Positions 19,220-31,670 of a stretch of 64,000 bases of DNA are shown here, piece after piece. The notes beneath the pieces are model-generated. The model was not told the origin of the DNA. It ran no database searches and saw nothing but the letters and a program-made list of their open reading frames with translations. Position 1 is the stretch's first letter. Each line of letters begins with the position of its first letter. The DNA is from Solanum dulcamara (taxonomy: Eukaryota; Streptophyta; Magnoliopsida; Solanales; Solanaceae): contig NC_077237.1 in the NCBI RefSeq assembly GCF_947179165.1, forward strand, positions 66,590,023 through 66,654,022, given 5' to 3'. A program made the translations under genes and the position numbers.

Positions 19220-22200
19220 GATCAGGAGAACTCTTCAAATGTCGTGACGGGTATGATTCGAGTCTCTTCTCTTGATTGTTATGTTTTGATGGATCCAGGT
19301 GCCACGCTATCTTTTGTGACTCCTTACGTGGCTAGTAAATTCAATAAAATTCTTGAACGTCTTCTTGAGCCTTTCAGTGTAGCTACTCCTGTCGGTGATT
19401 CTGTCTTAGCTGAGAGAGTCTATAGAGATTGCACTGTGTCAATTCATCACAAGGATACCTTGGTTGAGTTGGACATGGTTGATTTCGATGTGATCCTTGG
19501 CATGGACTGGCTTTATGTCTGTTATGCCTCTATTGATCGTAGGACTCAGATTATCACGTTCAAATTTCTGAATGAGGTTGTCATAGAGTGGAAGGGTAGT
19601 CCTATTTGCCTAAGGGTAAGTTTATTTCCTACCTTAGGGCCAGGAAGCTAATCTCAAAAGGGTGCATTTATCACCTTGTCCGAGTTAAAGATAAAAATAT
19701 TGAGTCTCCATCCCTTGAGTCGGTTCTGATTGTCAATGAGTTTCCTGACGTCTTTCCTGAAGATCTGCCTGGAGTCCCTCCTGATAGGGAGATCGTCTTT
19801 GGGATTGATGTTCTTCCTGATACCCAGCCTATCTCAATCCCTTCCTATAGAATGGCTCCAGCTGAGTTGAAGGAGTTGAAGGAGCAGTTGAAGGACTTGT
19901 TAGATAAGGGATTCATTAGGCCAAGTGTCTCACCATAGGGTGCTCCGGTCCTATTTGTGCGAAAGAAAGATGGGTCCTTTAGAATGTGTATTGACTACAA
20001 GCAGCTTACCAAGGTCACCATAAAGAATAAATACCCTCTCCGCAGAATAGATGATTTATTTGATCAACTTTAGGGTGCCACCTGTTTCTCAAAGATAGAC
20101 CTAAGGTCGGGTTATCATCAGTTGAAGGTGAGGGAGTGCGATATTCTAAAGACCGCGTTTCAGACCCGTTATGGCCACTTTGAATTTTTGGTCATGTCCT
20201 TTGGGTTGACTAATGCCCCCACAACTTTTAAGGATCTCATGAACCGAGTATTTAAACCATACCTTGATATGTTTGTGATTGTATTCATAGATGATATCTT
20301 GGTTTACTCCAAGAATGAGGAGAAGCATGCCCATCATCTTAGAGTCGTCTTTCAAACTCTAAAGGACTAGGTATTATATGTAAAGTTCTCCAAGTGTGAA
20401 TTTTGGCTTGCATTAGTGGCTTTCCTAGGCTACATTGTATCTGGAGATGGTATTCAGGTTGATGCTCAGAAAATTGAGGTAGTGAAGAATTGGCCCAGAC
20501 CCACATCTCCGACAGAGATAAGGAGCTTCTTGGGTTTGGCCGGATATTATCGAAGGTTTGTAGAGGGATTTTCATCTATATCATCACCATTGACTAAGCT
20601 GACCCAAAAGAAGGCTAAGTTTCAATGGTCCGATACTTGTGAGGAGAGTTTCCAGAAATTGAAGACCAAGCTAACCACTACTCGTTATCTAACTTTGCCC
20701 GATGGAACAGAGGGTTTTGTGATCTATTGTGATGCATCCAGAGTTGGTTTGGGCTATGTGCTGTTGTAGAGGGGAAAGGTGATAGCCTATGCTTCCAGAC
20801 AGCTTAAGGTTCATGAGAGGAACTACCCAACTCATGACCTTGAACTGGCAGCTGTGGTATTTGCCCTTAAAATTTGGTGCCACTACTTGTATGGAGTGCA
20901 TGTTGACGTGTTCACTGATTACAAGAGTTTACAATACGTCTTTAGCCAGAAGAAACTCAACCTGAGGCAAAGGAGATGGCTCGACCTACTCTAGGACTAT
21001 GATATGAGCATCCTCTACCATCCAGGTAAAGCTAATGTTGTTGCTGATGCTCTTAGCAGATTGTCTATGGGTAGTACTGCTTATATGGAGAAGGAAAGGA
21101 GAAAATTTCCTAGAGAGGTGCACAGATTAGCCCGATTGGGAGTTCGTCTGGAAGAGAGAATAATGAAGGTGGAGTTAATATTCAGGATGGGGCTGCATCC
21201 TCACTCGTGACAGAGGTAAAGGAGAAACAAGACCAATATCCCATCCTCCTCCAATTGAAAGAAGTTGTCCACAAACAAGAGGTGATGGTTTTTATCAAAG
21301 GGGGGATGGTGTGTTAAGGTACCAAAATAGGTTGTGTGTACCTGATGTCGGTGACGTTCGAGAGAGAATTATGGCCAAAGCGCATAGTTCTAAATACTCT
21401 ATTCATCTGGGCTCTACAAAAATGTATCATGACTTGAGGGAAATCTATTGGTGGAGTGGGATGAAGAGAGATATTGCAGAATTCGTTTCCAAGTGCCCGA
21501 ATTGCCAATAGGTAAAAGTTGAGCATGAAATACCATATGGCATGGCTCAAAATATAGACATTCCGGAATGGAAGTGGTAGATGATCAACATGGAATTTAT
21601 CACAGGTTTGCTGAGATCCCAAAAGCAACATGATTCTATTTGGGTGATTGTGGATAGAACGACGAAATCAGCTCACTTCTTGGCAGTTAAGACTACTGAC
21701 ACCGCAAAAAATTATGCAAAATTATAAATTCAGGAGATAGTTAGATTGCATGGAGTCCCCTTGTCTATCATCTCAGACAGAGGAACTCAATTCACTTCCC
21801 AATTTTGGAAATTGTTTCAGAAGGGATTAGGGTCGAAGGTGAACTTGAGTACGGCCTTTCATCCCCAAACAGATGGCCAAGCAGAGCGCACCATCCAGAC
21901 ATTAGAGGATATGTTGAGGGCATGTGTACTTGACTTTAAAGGAAATTAGGATGACCACTTACCTCTCATAGAGTTTGCATATAACAATAGCTATCATGCA
22001 AGCATTCAAATGGCTCCTTATGAAGCTTTGTATGGGAGGAGGTGTAGATCGCCAGTTGGATAGTTTGAAGTTGGTGAAGTTATGTTGATTGGGCCCGATT
22101 TTGTTCACCAAGCCATGGAGAAGGTGAGAGTTATTCAAGATAGGCTAAAGACAGCCCAAATCCGCCAAAATTCTTACACCGATGTGAGGAGGAGAGACTT

Positions 22201-22715
22201 AGAGTTTGAGGTGGATGATTGGGTATATTTGAAAGTGTCACCCATGAAGGGTGTCATGAGGTTTGGAAGGAAGGGGAAGCTTAGTCCTCGATACATTGGT
22301 CCTTACCAGATTTTGAGGCAGATTGGGAGTGTCGCCTATGAGTTGGAGTTACCCACAGAGCTAGCCTCTATTCATCCGATATTCCACATTTCGATGTTGA
22401 AGAAGTGCTTAGGCGATCCCTCGTTGGTAGTCCCCATTGATAGTATTGGAGTTAAGGATAGCTTATCCTATGAATAGGTTTCGGTCCAAATTCTTGATCG
22501 CCAAATCCGCAAATTGAGGAACAAAAAGATTGCCTCAGTTAAAGTCCTGTGGAGAAATCAGTTTGTTGAGGAAGCCACATGGGAAGCGGAGGAAGATATG
22601 AAATCTAAATACCCATACCTATTCGTGCCTACCGATGAGAATGTTGAAGGTAATGTCCATTTCCTTGACTTGAATTCATTTGTACATTTTAAGCTTGATT
22701 GGTAATTTGTTTGAG
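19220..22715 (+). pseudogene. Element A pol with chromodomain, decayed
   Basis: Order: aspartic protease (DPGATLSFV near 19290), reverse transcriptase (FIDDIL near 20290), RNase H (YCDASR near 20728), integrase (zinc-binding HH-CC region near 21390-21510; core near 21770-21900) and a C-terminal chromodomain (VKVLWRNQ...EATWEAEEDMKSKYPYLF, 22540-22625). This order and the chromodomain place it among Ty3 chromoviruses, closest to the Tekay/Del type. At least ten premature stops and three frameshifts are present: about 19603 (-1), about 21160 (+2) and about 21300 (-1). TAG at 20071, 20368 and 22061 are shared with element B. Confidence 0.92.
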
Positions 22716-22805
22716 AATTTAATTGGTTGAATGACTGAATTCTGATTGTGATTTGTACCTTGATTTCCATTCTTGGTTTACTCATCATTCGAGGACAAAT
22801 GATCC

Positions 22806-22819
22806 CAAGGGGGAGATAT
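22806..22819 (+). promoter_or_regulatory. Element A polypurine tract
   Basis: AAGGGGGAGATA lies directly upstream of the 3' LTR. It primes plus-strand synthesis in LTR elements. The same tract occurs inverted at 26617-26635 in element B. Confidence 0.85.
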
Positions 22820-24168
22820 TATAACACCCCCCAAAATTTTTCCCTAAGATTCAGACCTTTCTTGTATACGAGTAGGGTCGAACTCATTTATTGTGAAGTA
22901 TATACTTGAGTTAAGATGAGTACTTGAGTAATTGAAGAGTGTTGGAGGTGATGTGGGGTCACAAAGGACCCCTAGGACAAAGCTAATTCCAAAAGGTTCA
23001 TCGTGGCTAAGTTTTTGGATGAGTTCGTTGAAGGGGTCGACTTCTAATGACCCTATCTTTTGAAAGACGACAATCTAGGTGGCCCACGACCTATTAAATT
23101 AAAGGTCGTCAAGTCTTCTTTCCAACGCCACCAAGAATGTAATTTTTGGAGTTTGGAGTCAAAAGATATGACGATCCTAAGACGAACTAGCACGACAAAA
23201 ATTTTAGGCCTGGGCTGCAACTGCTGGGAATCTAGGCTTGGCGCTGCAGAGGCGCGATGCACCACTATCGCGCCAGGAACACGCCTCAGTAGTTTGGTCG
23301 CTGGCGCGGCGCGCCACTACGAGGTGTGCAGGTTTTTCAAGCCAAATTTCCAGAACCTAGAAAACATGGCCTTGGCACTGTAAGGGCGCGACGCGCCACT
23401 ATCGCGCCAAAAATGTGCCTCAATAGTTTGGTCCTTGGTGCGGCGTGCCACTAACAGATGTGCAGGTTTATAGGCATAATCGACCTGGCGCTGCAATGGC
23501 GCGATGCGCCACTATCGTGCCAGGAGTGTTTTAGCCTATTTTTCAGAACTTTTGAGAAGGGGCAATTTGGGAATTTGTCCCAAATTATATATGTATCATC
23601 CTTGAGCATTTTGGGAACACATTTTCAGCCCCTCTCTCTCTCTCTAGAAAATCCCTAGAAAATCCTCTCTTCTCCTTTTTCTTCTTCTTCTTTTTCTTCT
23701 TCTTCTCCATTTCCAACAAGAAATTGTTCCAAGAGCTTCAAGACATCAAGTCTTCATTGAAGACCCAACAACAAGGTTTTCTTCAAGTCTTCATTAAGGT
23801 ATGTAAGGCTACTCAAAGCATGGGTTGAGTCCACCCATGTGCCCTATGCCTTCTTTGAGAATAAACGTCCATAGGAATGGAGTTTCTTTCTAGGGTTATG
23901 TTCAAATGAGTCTTGTCATCTATTAAATTGATTCTTGCTATGTTGATGAGGTTGAGTCAAGAAACTTCTAAAAAGAGACTTTATGTGAGTATGAGTTGAT
24001 GAAGATGAGTTGTTAAGTTTGCTTTATTGATCTTCTTAACTATGTAGATTATGATAAAGGATGTTATTTTTCTTTAAAATATTGCTTATTTTGAAGTGTC
24101 GATTTAAAGACTTGAAGTTGTGTTGAGTATCAAAGATTGATCAAATGGATGGAGGAAGTGATTGGTTA
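22820..24168 (+). mobile_element. Element A 3' LTR, left part
   Basis: Begins TATAACACCCC; the canonical TG has become TA. It repeats the landmarks of the 5' LTR: GC palindromes at 23235-23525, TATA block at about 23586, and CTT-rich leader at 23679-23711. A splice-donor-like AAGGTATGT lies at 23797. Element B interrupts it at 24168; the rest resumes at 34116. Confidence 0.9.
24164..24168. repeat. Target-site duplication of element B, left
   Basis: GGTTA precedes element B here and follows it at 34111-34115. With one copy removed the flanks rejoin to match 5455-5475 of the A 5' LTR exactly, confirming the insertion. Confidence 0.95.
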
Positions 24169-26616
24169 TGTCACGCCCCGGAAGGGTACCCTAGATGTGA
24201 CCGACACTCGAAAGCCATTTCTGATCTTCAAGCGAACCACCTGATTCAGTCACACTATCATTCAATCACATTCACTAAAAAGAGGGTTCAATCATAAACA
24301 CACCATTCACATTATGGGGGCCGAAGGCCAAACACTATCAACTCAACAAAATAAATATAATAAGACACCTCAAAATAATAGTCCAACTTCCCCACACTCT
24401 AGTCTATGAAGCCTCTATCAAAGTCTAGGAGGTGCCAATGATAAGCCCATGGCTACCAATAATCAAATTAAAGGAAAGGAAGACAAAAATATACAAGAAA
24501 ACTCAACATCCTCCGGAAACTAGGACGACTCACAAACTGGCTGGGAGTGTATGTAGATCTTCAACGGAGCGCCGGTTGATGATCTCTAGTACCTGTCGCT
24601 GCATCATGAAACGATGCAGGCCAAATGGCGTCAGTACATGGAATGTACGAGTATGTAAAATGGCCGAATGAAACAACTTCAGAAGGAACTAAATCAACTC
24701 AGAATCTCAACTCAAGAGAAATAACAACTCAATCAAGTGTCCTAAGTCTAAGCAAGAATATAGTTTAGACGGGACCAAATCATATACAAATCAACTCAAT
24801 ACGACTCAGAGTACTATCAAGACCTATTTGGGAGTTTCTCTTACCCGACAACCATCACTTATGAGCCAGTGAAAGTACAACAAACCGACGTTGTTGCCGC
24901 TTCCGTTCATACTTTGCCAGGGTATGAATGAATCAACCAATCATGGATCCAAAACAACCAAGTCCTATAATGTCAGGACAATAAATTTGGGGAAGCATCC
25001 AACTTTAACGGTTCAATCCCCTCCTACGTTTAGCGACGTAGTTATTGGGTTCGAGCATGGACTATACTCTTGCCCAATTTGATGCTCGATACTCCTCCCA
25101 AGATTCAATGGTCATAAAACTCCATCCAATCAACTCAATCAAAACATATCGACAAGTCTCATTACAACCTTGTCAACTCATCAACTCTATCACAATCAAA
25201 TCTCTCTCAATCATACTATCCGATCAATCTCAATCATATCTTTCAAAAGTAATTTAAATGCACATTTATAGCAACATATAGACATAACCAATCATTTTCT
25301 CCATCCATGTGATTAGTCTTTGAGACTCATCACAACTTCAAGGCTTTAAATTGACACTTCAAAATAAGCAACATTTTAAAGAAAAATAACATCCTTTATC
25401 ATAATCTACATAGTTAAGAAGATCAATAAAGCATACTTAACAACTCATCTTCATCAACTCATACTCACATAAAGGCTCTTTTTAGAAGTTTCTTGACTCA
25501 ACCTCATCAACATAGTAAGAATCAATTTAATAGATGACAAGACTCATTTGAACATAACTCTAGAAAGAAACTCCATTCCTATGGACGTTTATTCTCAAAG
25601 AAGGCATAGGGCACATGGGTGGACTCAATCCATGTTTTAGATAGCCTTACATACCTTACAATAGATTCTTGAAGAAACTTTGTTGTTGGGTCTTCAATGG
25701 CAACGTGACTCTTGAAGCTCTTGGAACAACTCTTTGTTAGAAATGGAGAAGAAGAAGAAGAAGAAGAAGAGAGATAGAGACTCCTAGGGCTTTTAGAGAG
25801 AAAGAGGGGGCTAAAAATATATTCCCAAATTGGTCAAGGATGATACATATATAATTTGGGACAATTCCCAAATTGCCCTTTCTCAAAAGTTCTGAAAAAT
25901 AGGCAAAAACGTTTCTGGCGCGATAGTGACGCATCGCGCCCTTGCAGCGCCTGGTCGATTACGCCTAAAAACCTGTACATCGGTTAGTGGTGTGCCACGC
26001 CAAAGACCAAACTATTGAGGCACATTCTTGGCGCGATAGTGGCGCATCGCGCCCTTACAACGTCAAGGCCATATTTTCTAGGTTCTAGAAATTGGCTTGA
26101 AAACCCTGCACACCTCGTAGTGGCGCACCACACCAGGGGCCAAACTACTGAGGCTTGTTCATGGTGCGATAGTGGCGTGTCGCACCACTGTGGCGCCAAG
26201 CCCAATTTTCCAGTAGTTGAACCCTAGGCCAAAAATTCCTACTGTGGTAGTTCATCTTAGGATCGTCATATCTTTCGACTCCGAACTCCAAAAATTACAT
26301 TCTTAGTGGTGTTGGAAAGAAGACTCGATGACCTTTAATTTAATAGATCATGGGCCTCCCAAATTATCGTCTTTCAAAAGATAGGGTCGTTAAGAGTCGA
26401 ACCCTTAAACGAACTCATCCTAAACTTAGCCACGATGAACCTTTTTGGACTTAGCTTGGTCCTAGGGGTCCTCTATGACCCCACATCACCTCCAACACTC
26501 TTCAATTTCTCAGGGACTCATCTTAACTCATATATATACTTTACAATACTCGAGTTCGACCCTACCCGTATACCAGAAGGGTCCGATTCTTAGGGAAAAT
26601 TTTGAGGGGTGTTACA
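24169..26616 (-). mobile_element. Element B 3' LTR
   Basis: 2448 bp, left edge TGTCACGCC and right edge GGGTGTTACA, inverted relative to element A. Contains the same GC palindromes (25915-26200), leader CTT-repeat (inverted, 25750-25774) and GTACATTCCATGTAC-type motif (near 24635-24650). Confidence 0.92.
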
Positions 26617-26635
26617 TTATCTCCCCCTTCGGATC
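26617..26635 (-). promoter_or_regulatory. Element B polypurine tract
   Basis: On the minus strand this reads GAAGGGGGAGATAA directly upstream of the 3' LTR, the same tract as in element A. Confidence 0.85.
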
Positions 26636-26789
26636 ATTCGTCCTTGAATGATGAGTAACCTAGAATGGAATCAGGGTACAAATCAAAATCAGAATTTAGT
26701 CATTTAGTCAATCAAATTCTCAAACAATTTACCAATCAAACTCATAATGCGCAAATAATCTTTAAGTCAAGAAAATGGACATTACTTTC

Positions 26790-29700
26790 AACAATCTCGT
26801 AAGTAGGCACGAATAGATGGGGTTATTTAGATTTCATGTCTTCCTCCGCTTCCCATGTGGCTTCCTCAAAAATTTGGTTCCTCCACAGGACTTTAACTGA
26901 GGCGATCTCTTTGTTCCTCAATTTGCGGATTTGGCGATCAAGAATTTGGACCGGAACCTCTTCATAGGATAAGCTATCCTTAACTCCAATACTATCAATG
27001 GGGACTACCAATGAGGGATCGCCTAAGAACTTCTTCAACATCAAAACGTAGAATACCGGATGAATAGAGGCTAGCTCTGAGGGTAACTCCAACTCATAGG
27101 AAACACTCCCAATCCGTCTCGAAATCTGGTAAGGACCAATATATCGAGGACTGAGCTTCCCATTTCTTCCAAACCTCATGACGCCCTTCATGGGTGACAC
27201 TTTCAAGTACACCCAATCAGCCACCTCAAACTCTAAGACTCTCCTCCTCACGTCGGTGTAAGATTTTTGGCGGCTTTGGGCTATTTTTAGCCTGTCTTGA
27301 ATGACTCTCACCTTCTCCATGGCTTGGTGAACAAAATCAGGCCCAATTAACTCAACTTCACCAACTTCGAACTACCCAATGGGTGATCTACACCTCCTCC
27401 CATACAAAGCTTCATAAGGAGCCATTTGAATGCTTGCATGATAGCTATTATTATATGCAAACTCTATGAGAGGTAAGTGATCGTCCCAATTTCCTTTGAA
27501 GTCAAGCACACAAGCTCTCAACATATCCTCCAACGTCTGAATGGTGTGCTCCGTTTGGCCATCCGTCTGGGGATGAAAGGCCGTATTAAGGTTCACCTTT
27601 GAACCCAGTCCCTTCTGAAAGGATTTCCAAAATTGGAAAGTGAATTGAGCTCCTCTATCTGAGATGATAAACAGGGGGACCCCATGTAATCTGACGATCT
27701 CCTATATATATAATTTTGCATAATCTTCTACGGTGTCAGTCATCTTAACTGCCAAGAAGTGAGCTAATTTTGTCATTCCATCCACAATTACCCAAATCGA
27801 ATCATGTTGTTTTCGGGACCTCGACAGACCTATAATAAAGTCCATGTTGATCATTTCCCACTTCCATTCCAGAATTTCTATATTTTGAGCTAAACCACAT
27901 GGCCTTTGGTGCTCAACCTTCACCTGTTGGCAATTCGGGCACTTGGAAATGAATTCCGCAATATCTCTCTTCATCCCACTCCACCAATAGATTTCCCTCA
28001 AGTCATGGTACATTTTTGTAGAGCCCAGATAAATAGAGTATCTAGAACTATGCGCTTCAGCCATAATTCTCTCTCGAACATCACCGACATCAGGTACACA
28101 CAACTTATTTTGGTACCTTAACACACCATCTCCCCCTTTGGTAAAAACCCTCACTTCTTGTTTGTGAACAACTTCCTTCAATTGGAGAAGGATGGGGTCT
28201 TGGTCTTGTTTCTCCTTTACCTCTGCCACAAGTGAGGATGTAGACCCATCCTGAACATTAACTCCACCTTCATTGTTGTCTTCCAGACGAACTCCCAATC
28301 GGGCTAATCTATGTACCTCCTTTGCCAATTCCCTCCTTCCCTCCTCTACATGGGTAGTGCTACCCATAGACAACCTGCTAAGAGCATCAACAACAACATT
28401 ATCTTTACCTGGGTAGTAGAGGATGCTCATATCATAGTCTTTGAGTAGTTCGATCCATCTCCTTTGTCTCAGGTTGAGTTCCTTCTGGCTAAAGACGTAT
28501 TGTAAGCTCTTGTGATCGGTGAACACATTAACATGCACTCCGTACAAGTAGTGGCGCCAAATTTTAAACGCAAACACCACAACTGCCAGCTCAAGGTCAT
28601 GAGTTGGGTAGTTCCTCTCATAAACCTTAAGCTGTCTTGAAACATAGGCTATCACCTTTCCCCTCTGCATCAGTACACAGCCCAATCCAATTCTAGATGC
28701 ATCACAATAGATCACAAAGCCCTCTGTTCCATCGGGCAAAGTCAGGACAGTAGCAGTGGTTAGCTTGGTCTTCAATTTCTGGAAACTCTCCTCACAAGTA
28801 TCGGACCATTAGAACTTAGCCTTCTTTTGGGTCAGCTTAGTCAATGATGATGATATGGATGAAAATCCCTCTACAAACCTTCGATAATATCCAGCCAAAC
28901 CCAAGAAACTCCTTATCTCTGTCGGAGATGTGGGTCTGAGCCAATTCTTCACTGCCTCAATTTTCTGAGCATCAACCTAAATACCATCTCCAGATACAAT
29001 GTGGCCTAGAAAAGCCACTGATGCAAGCCAAAATTCACACTTGGAGAACTTTGCATACAATACCTAGTCCTTCAGAGTTTGCAAGACGACTCTAAGATGA
29101 TGGGCATACTCCTCCTCATTCTTGGAGTAAACCAAGATATCATCTATGAATACAATCACAAACATATCAAGGTACGGTTTAAATACTTGGTTCATGAGAT
29201 CCATAAAAGTTGTAGGGGCATTAGTCAACCTAAAGGACATGACCAAAAATTCAAAGTGGCCATAACGGGTCCGAAACACGGTCTTTAGAATATCGCACTC
29301 CCTCACCTTCAACTGATGATAACCCGACCTTAGGTTTATCTTTGAGAAATAGGTGGCACCCTAAAGTTGATCAAATAAATCATCTATTTTGGGGGGAGGG
29401 TATTTGTTCTTTATGGTGACCTTGGTTAGCTGCCTGTAGTCATTACACATTCTAAGGGACCCATCTTTCTTTCGCACAAATAGGACCGAAGCACCCCATG
29501 GTGAGACACTCGGCCTAATGAATCCCTTATCTAACAAGTCCTTCAACTGCTCTTTCAAATCCTTCAACTCAGCCGGAGCCATTCAATAGGGAGGGATTGT
29601 GAGAGGCTGGGTATCAGGAAGAACATCAATCCCAAAGTCGATCTCTTTATTAGGAGGGACTCCAGGCAGATCTTCAGGAAAGATATCCGAAAACTCGTTG

Positions 29701-30200
29701 ACAATCGGAACCGACTCAAGGGATGGTGACTCAACATTATCATCTTTCACTCGGACAATGTGATAGATACACCTTTTTAAGATTAGCTTCCTGGCCCTAA
29801 GGTAGGAAATAAACTTACCCTTAGGCACAACAGGACTACCCTTCCACTCTATGACAGCCTCATTCGGAAATTTGAATGTGACAATCTGAGTCCTACAATC
29901 AATAGAGGCATAACAGACATAAAGCCAGTCCATGCCAAGGATCACATCGAAATCAACCATGTCAAACTCAACCAAGTCAGTCAAGGTATCCTTATGATGA
30001 ATTGACACAGTGCAATCTCTATAGACTCTCTCAGCTAAGACAGAATCACCGACAGGAGTAGCTACACTGAAAGGCTCAAGAAGACATTCAGGAATTTTAT
30101 TGAACTTACTTTCCACGTAAGGAGTCACAAAAGATAGTGTGGCACCCGGATCAATCAAAACATAATAGTCAAGAGAAAGGACTCGAATCATACCCGTCAC
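26790..30200 (-). pseudogene. Element B pol with chromodomain, decayed
   Basis: Same order as element A. Protease is at 29583-30200 (IDPGATLSFVTPYV; DFDVILGMDWL). Reverse transcriptase spans about 28790-29590 with FIDDIL near 29130-29150. One open stretch of 357 codons (27702-28775) carries RNase H and the start of integrase. The integrase core continues at 27372-27596 and the C-terminal part with chromodomain at 26823-27320. Stops remain near 29361, 29064, 27702 and 27372, and one inserted base disrupts the last residues near 26822. It is less damaged than element A but cannot make a full polyprotein. Confidence 0.92.
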
Positions 30201-30218
30201 GACATTTGAAGAGTTCTC

Positions 30219-31454
30219 CTAATCTTGACGACTACCCATGGTATATAGTCGGTTTGTACCTCCGCTCGTACTTAAAGCAGTGCCCCTCTAATTACCTCTA
30301 GCTGGTGGTGTTGTGGTAGAATAGCGGGCTCTGTTCCCCCATGCTGGACACTCTTTCTGAAAATGGTCTATTTCACCGCATTTATAACAACCAACCCTTC
30401 CCGCTCTGTACTCTCCCAAGTGGAGCTTACCACACTTGACGCATGGTGGCTTCCCTTGTGAACCTTGACCCACGTTAGCTTGGGATAACCCTAGGGTATG
30501 AAATTTTGGCAACTCTGTCCTTGCTGGTCATACCTATTCTGCGGCATAGGTGCACTGGCGGTGGATGAGGCATAGTTGGAAGGCCTCTTATGGAAGAAGG
30601 ACATGTTGCCCTTGTTTTTCCTCTGTTCATTTTCATGGCCCGCTGATTTTACCTTCTTGATCAGATGCTCCTCTCTGTCTTTTCTCTTCTTATCCTCCAC
30701 TTGTTGAGCATACACCATCAATCTGGAAATATCTATATCCGAGATCAACAATGCTGCTTTGCATTCCTTTTTCACATGCCTCCCTAATCCGGAGACGACC
30801 TTCCTCATCTTTGACCTCATATCAGGGATCATTTCTGGAGCATACCTGGACAGCTGGATGAACTTTAGGCCATACTCCTTAACTGTCATACCCTCCTATT
30901 TCAGATTCACAAATTCTTCCACTTTTGCTTCCCTTAATTCTTGGGGAAAAAAATGGTCAAGGAAGGCTCCCTCAAATTCGTCCCACATAGCAGGTTCGGC
31001 ATCCTCACCTCTACCTTGTTCTCATTGGTTATACCAAATGTTTGCCACATCCTTGAGTTGATAAGACACCAATTTCCGTAGCATGCATAGCTTTTAGAAT
31101 TTTTCACATCTCATTAATAAAATTTTGGGGGTCTTCATCAACCTTAGAACCCGTGAATGCCAGCAAATTCATTCTTAGAAAATATCTAATTCTAGTGGCA
31201 GCAGACGGTTCTTTGAAACTAGAGCTAAGAGTCGGCGAACTCTGGTTACCATTCCGGGAAGCCACTAATTGAGTGAGCATAGCAATTGCCCCTTGAAAGT
31301 CTGCCTCTGAAGTGGGTGCAGGCGGAGTAGCAGGCACTTGGGGTGCCTCCGCATATCTTGCGGGTCGGCCTCTAGCCCTCAATAGGCGTACCTCTGACTG
31401 GGGCATCTCTGTGTTATCAACATTCCTCTGGCTAGCCATACGTTTAGGAGGCAT
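30219..31454 (-). pseudogene. Element B gag, decayed
   Basis: Starts at the minus-strand ATG at 31454 (MPPKRMASQRNVDN...). The first 117 codons are open, the middle gag domain continues at 30491-30889, and the zinc-knuckle region is in a shifted frame at 30288-30512 (CVKCGKLHLGEY; CYKCGEIDHFQKEC). Two stops and at least one frameshift disable it. The stop near 30889 matches the element A stop at 18542. Confidence 0.9.
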
Positions 31455-31649
31455 TATCTGTAACGTACAAACGCACAAATTAGAAAGGAGTTTTATAGAG
31501 TTTAACTCAATCGCATGAATTCAGAGTATGAAAGAAGTGAAACAATTCCTAATGTCTTATAGCCTCCTAATTATAGGTGTGGTGCACAACACACCCATAA
31601 GCAAGACTCTACTAGACACGGCTTCATAGACTCCCTAGGACACTTGAAC

Positions 31650-31667
31650 TCTGTGCTCTGATATCAT
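31650..31667 (-). promoter_or_regulatory. Element B primer-binding site
   Basis: Minus-strand TGATATCAGAGCACAGAG, one change from the tRNA-Met-type TGGTATCAGAGC of element A, a few bases inside the 5' LTR. Confidence 0.85.
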
Positions 31668-31670
31668 GTT

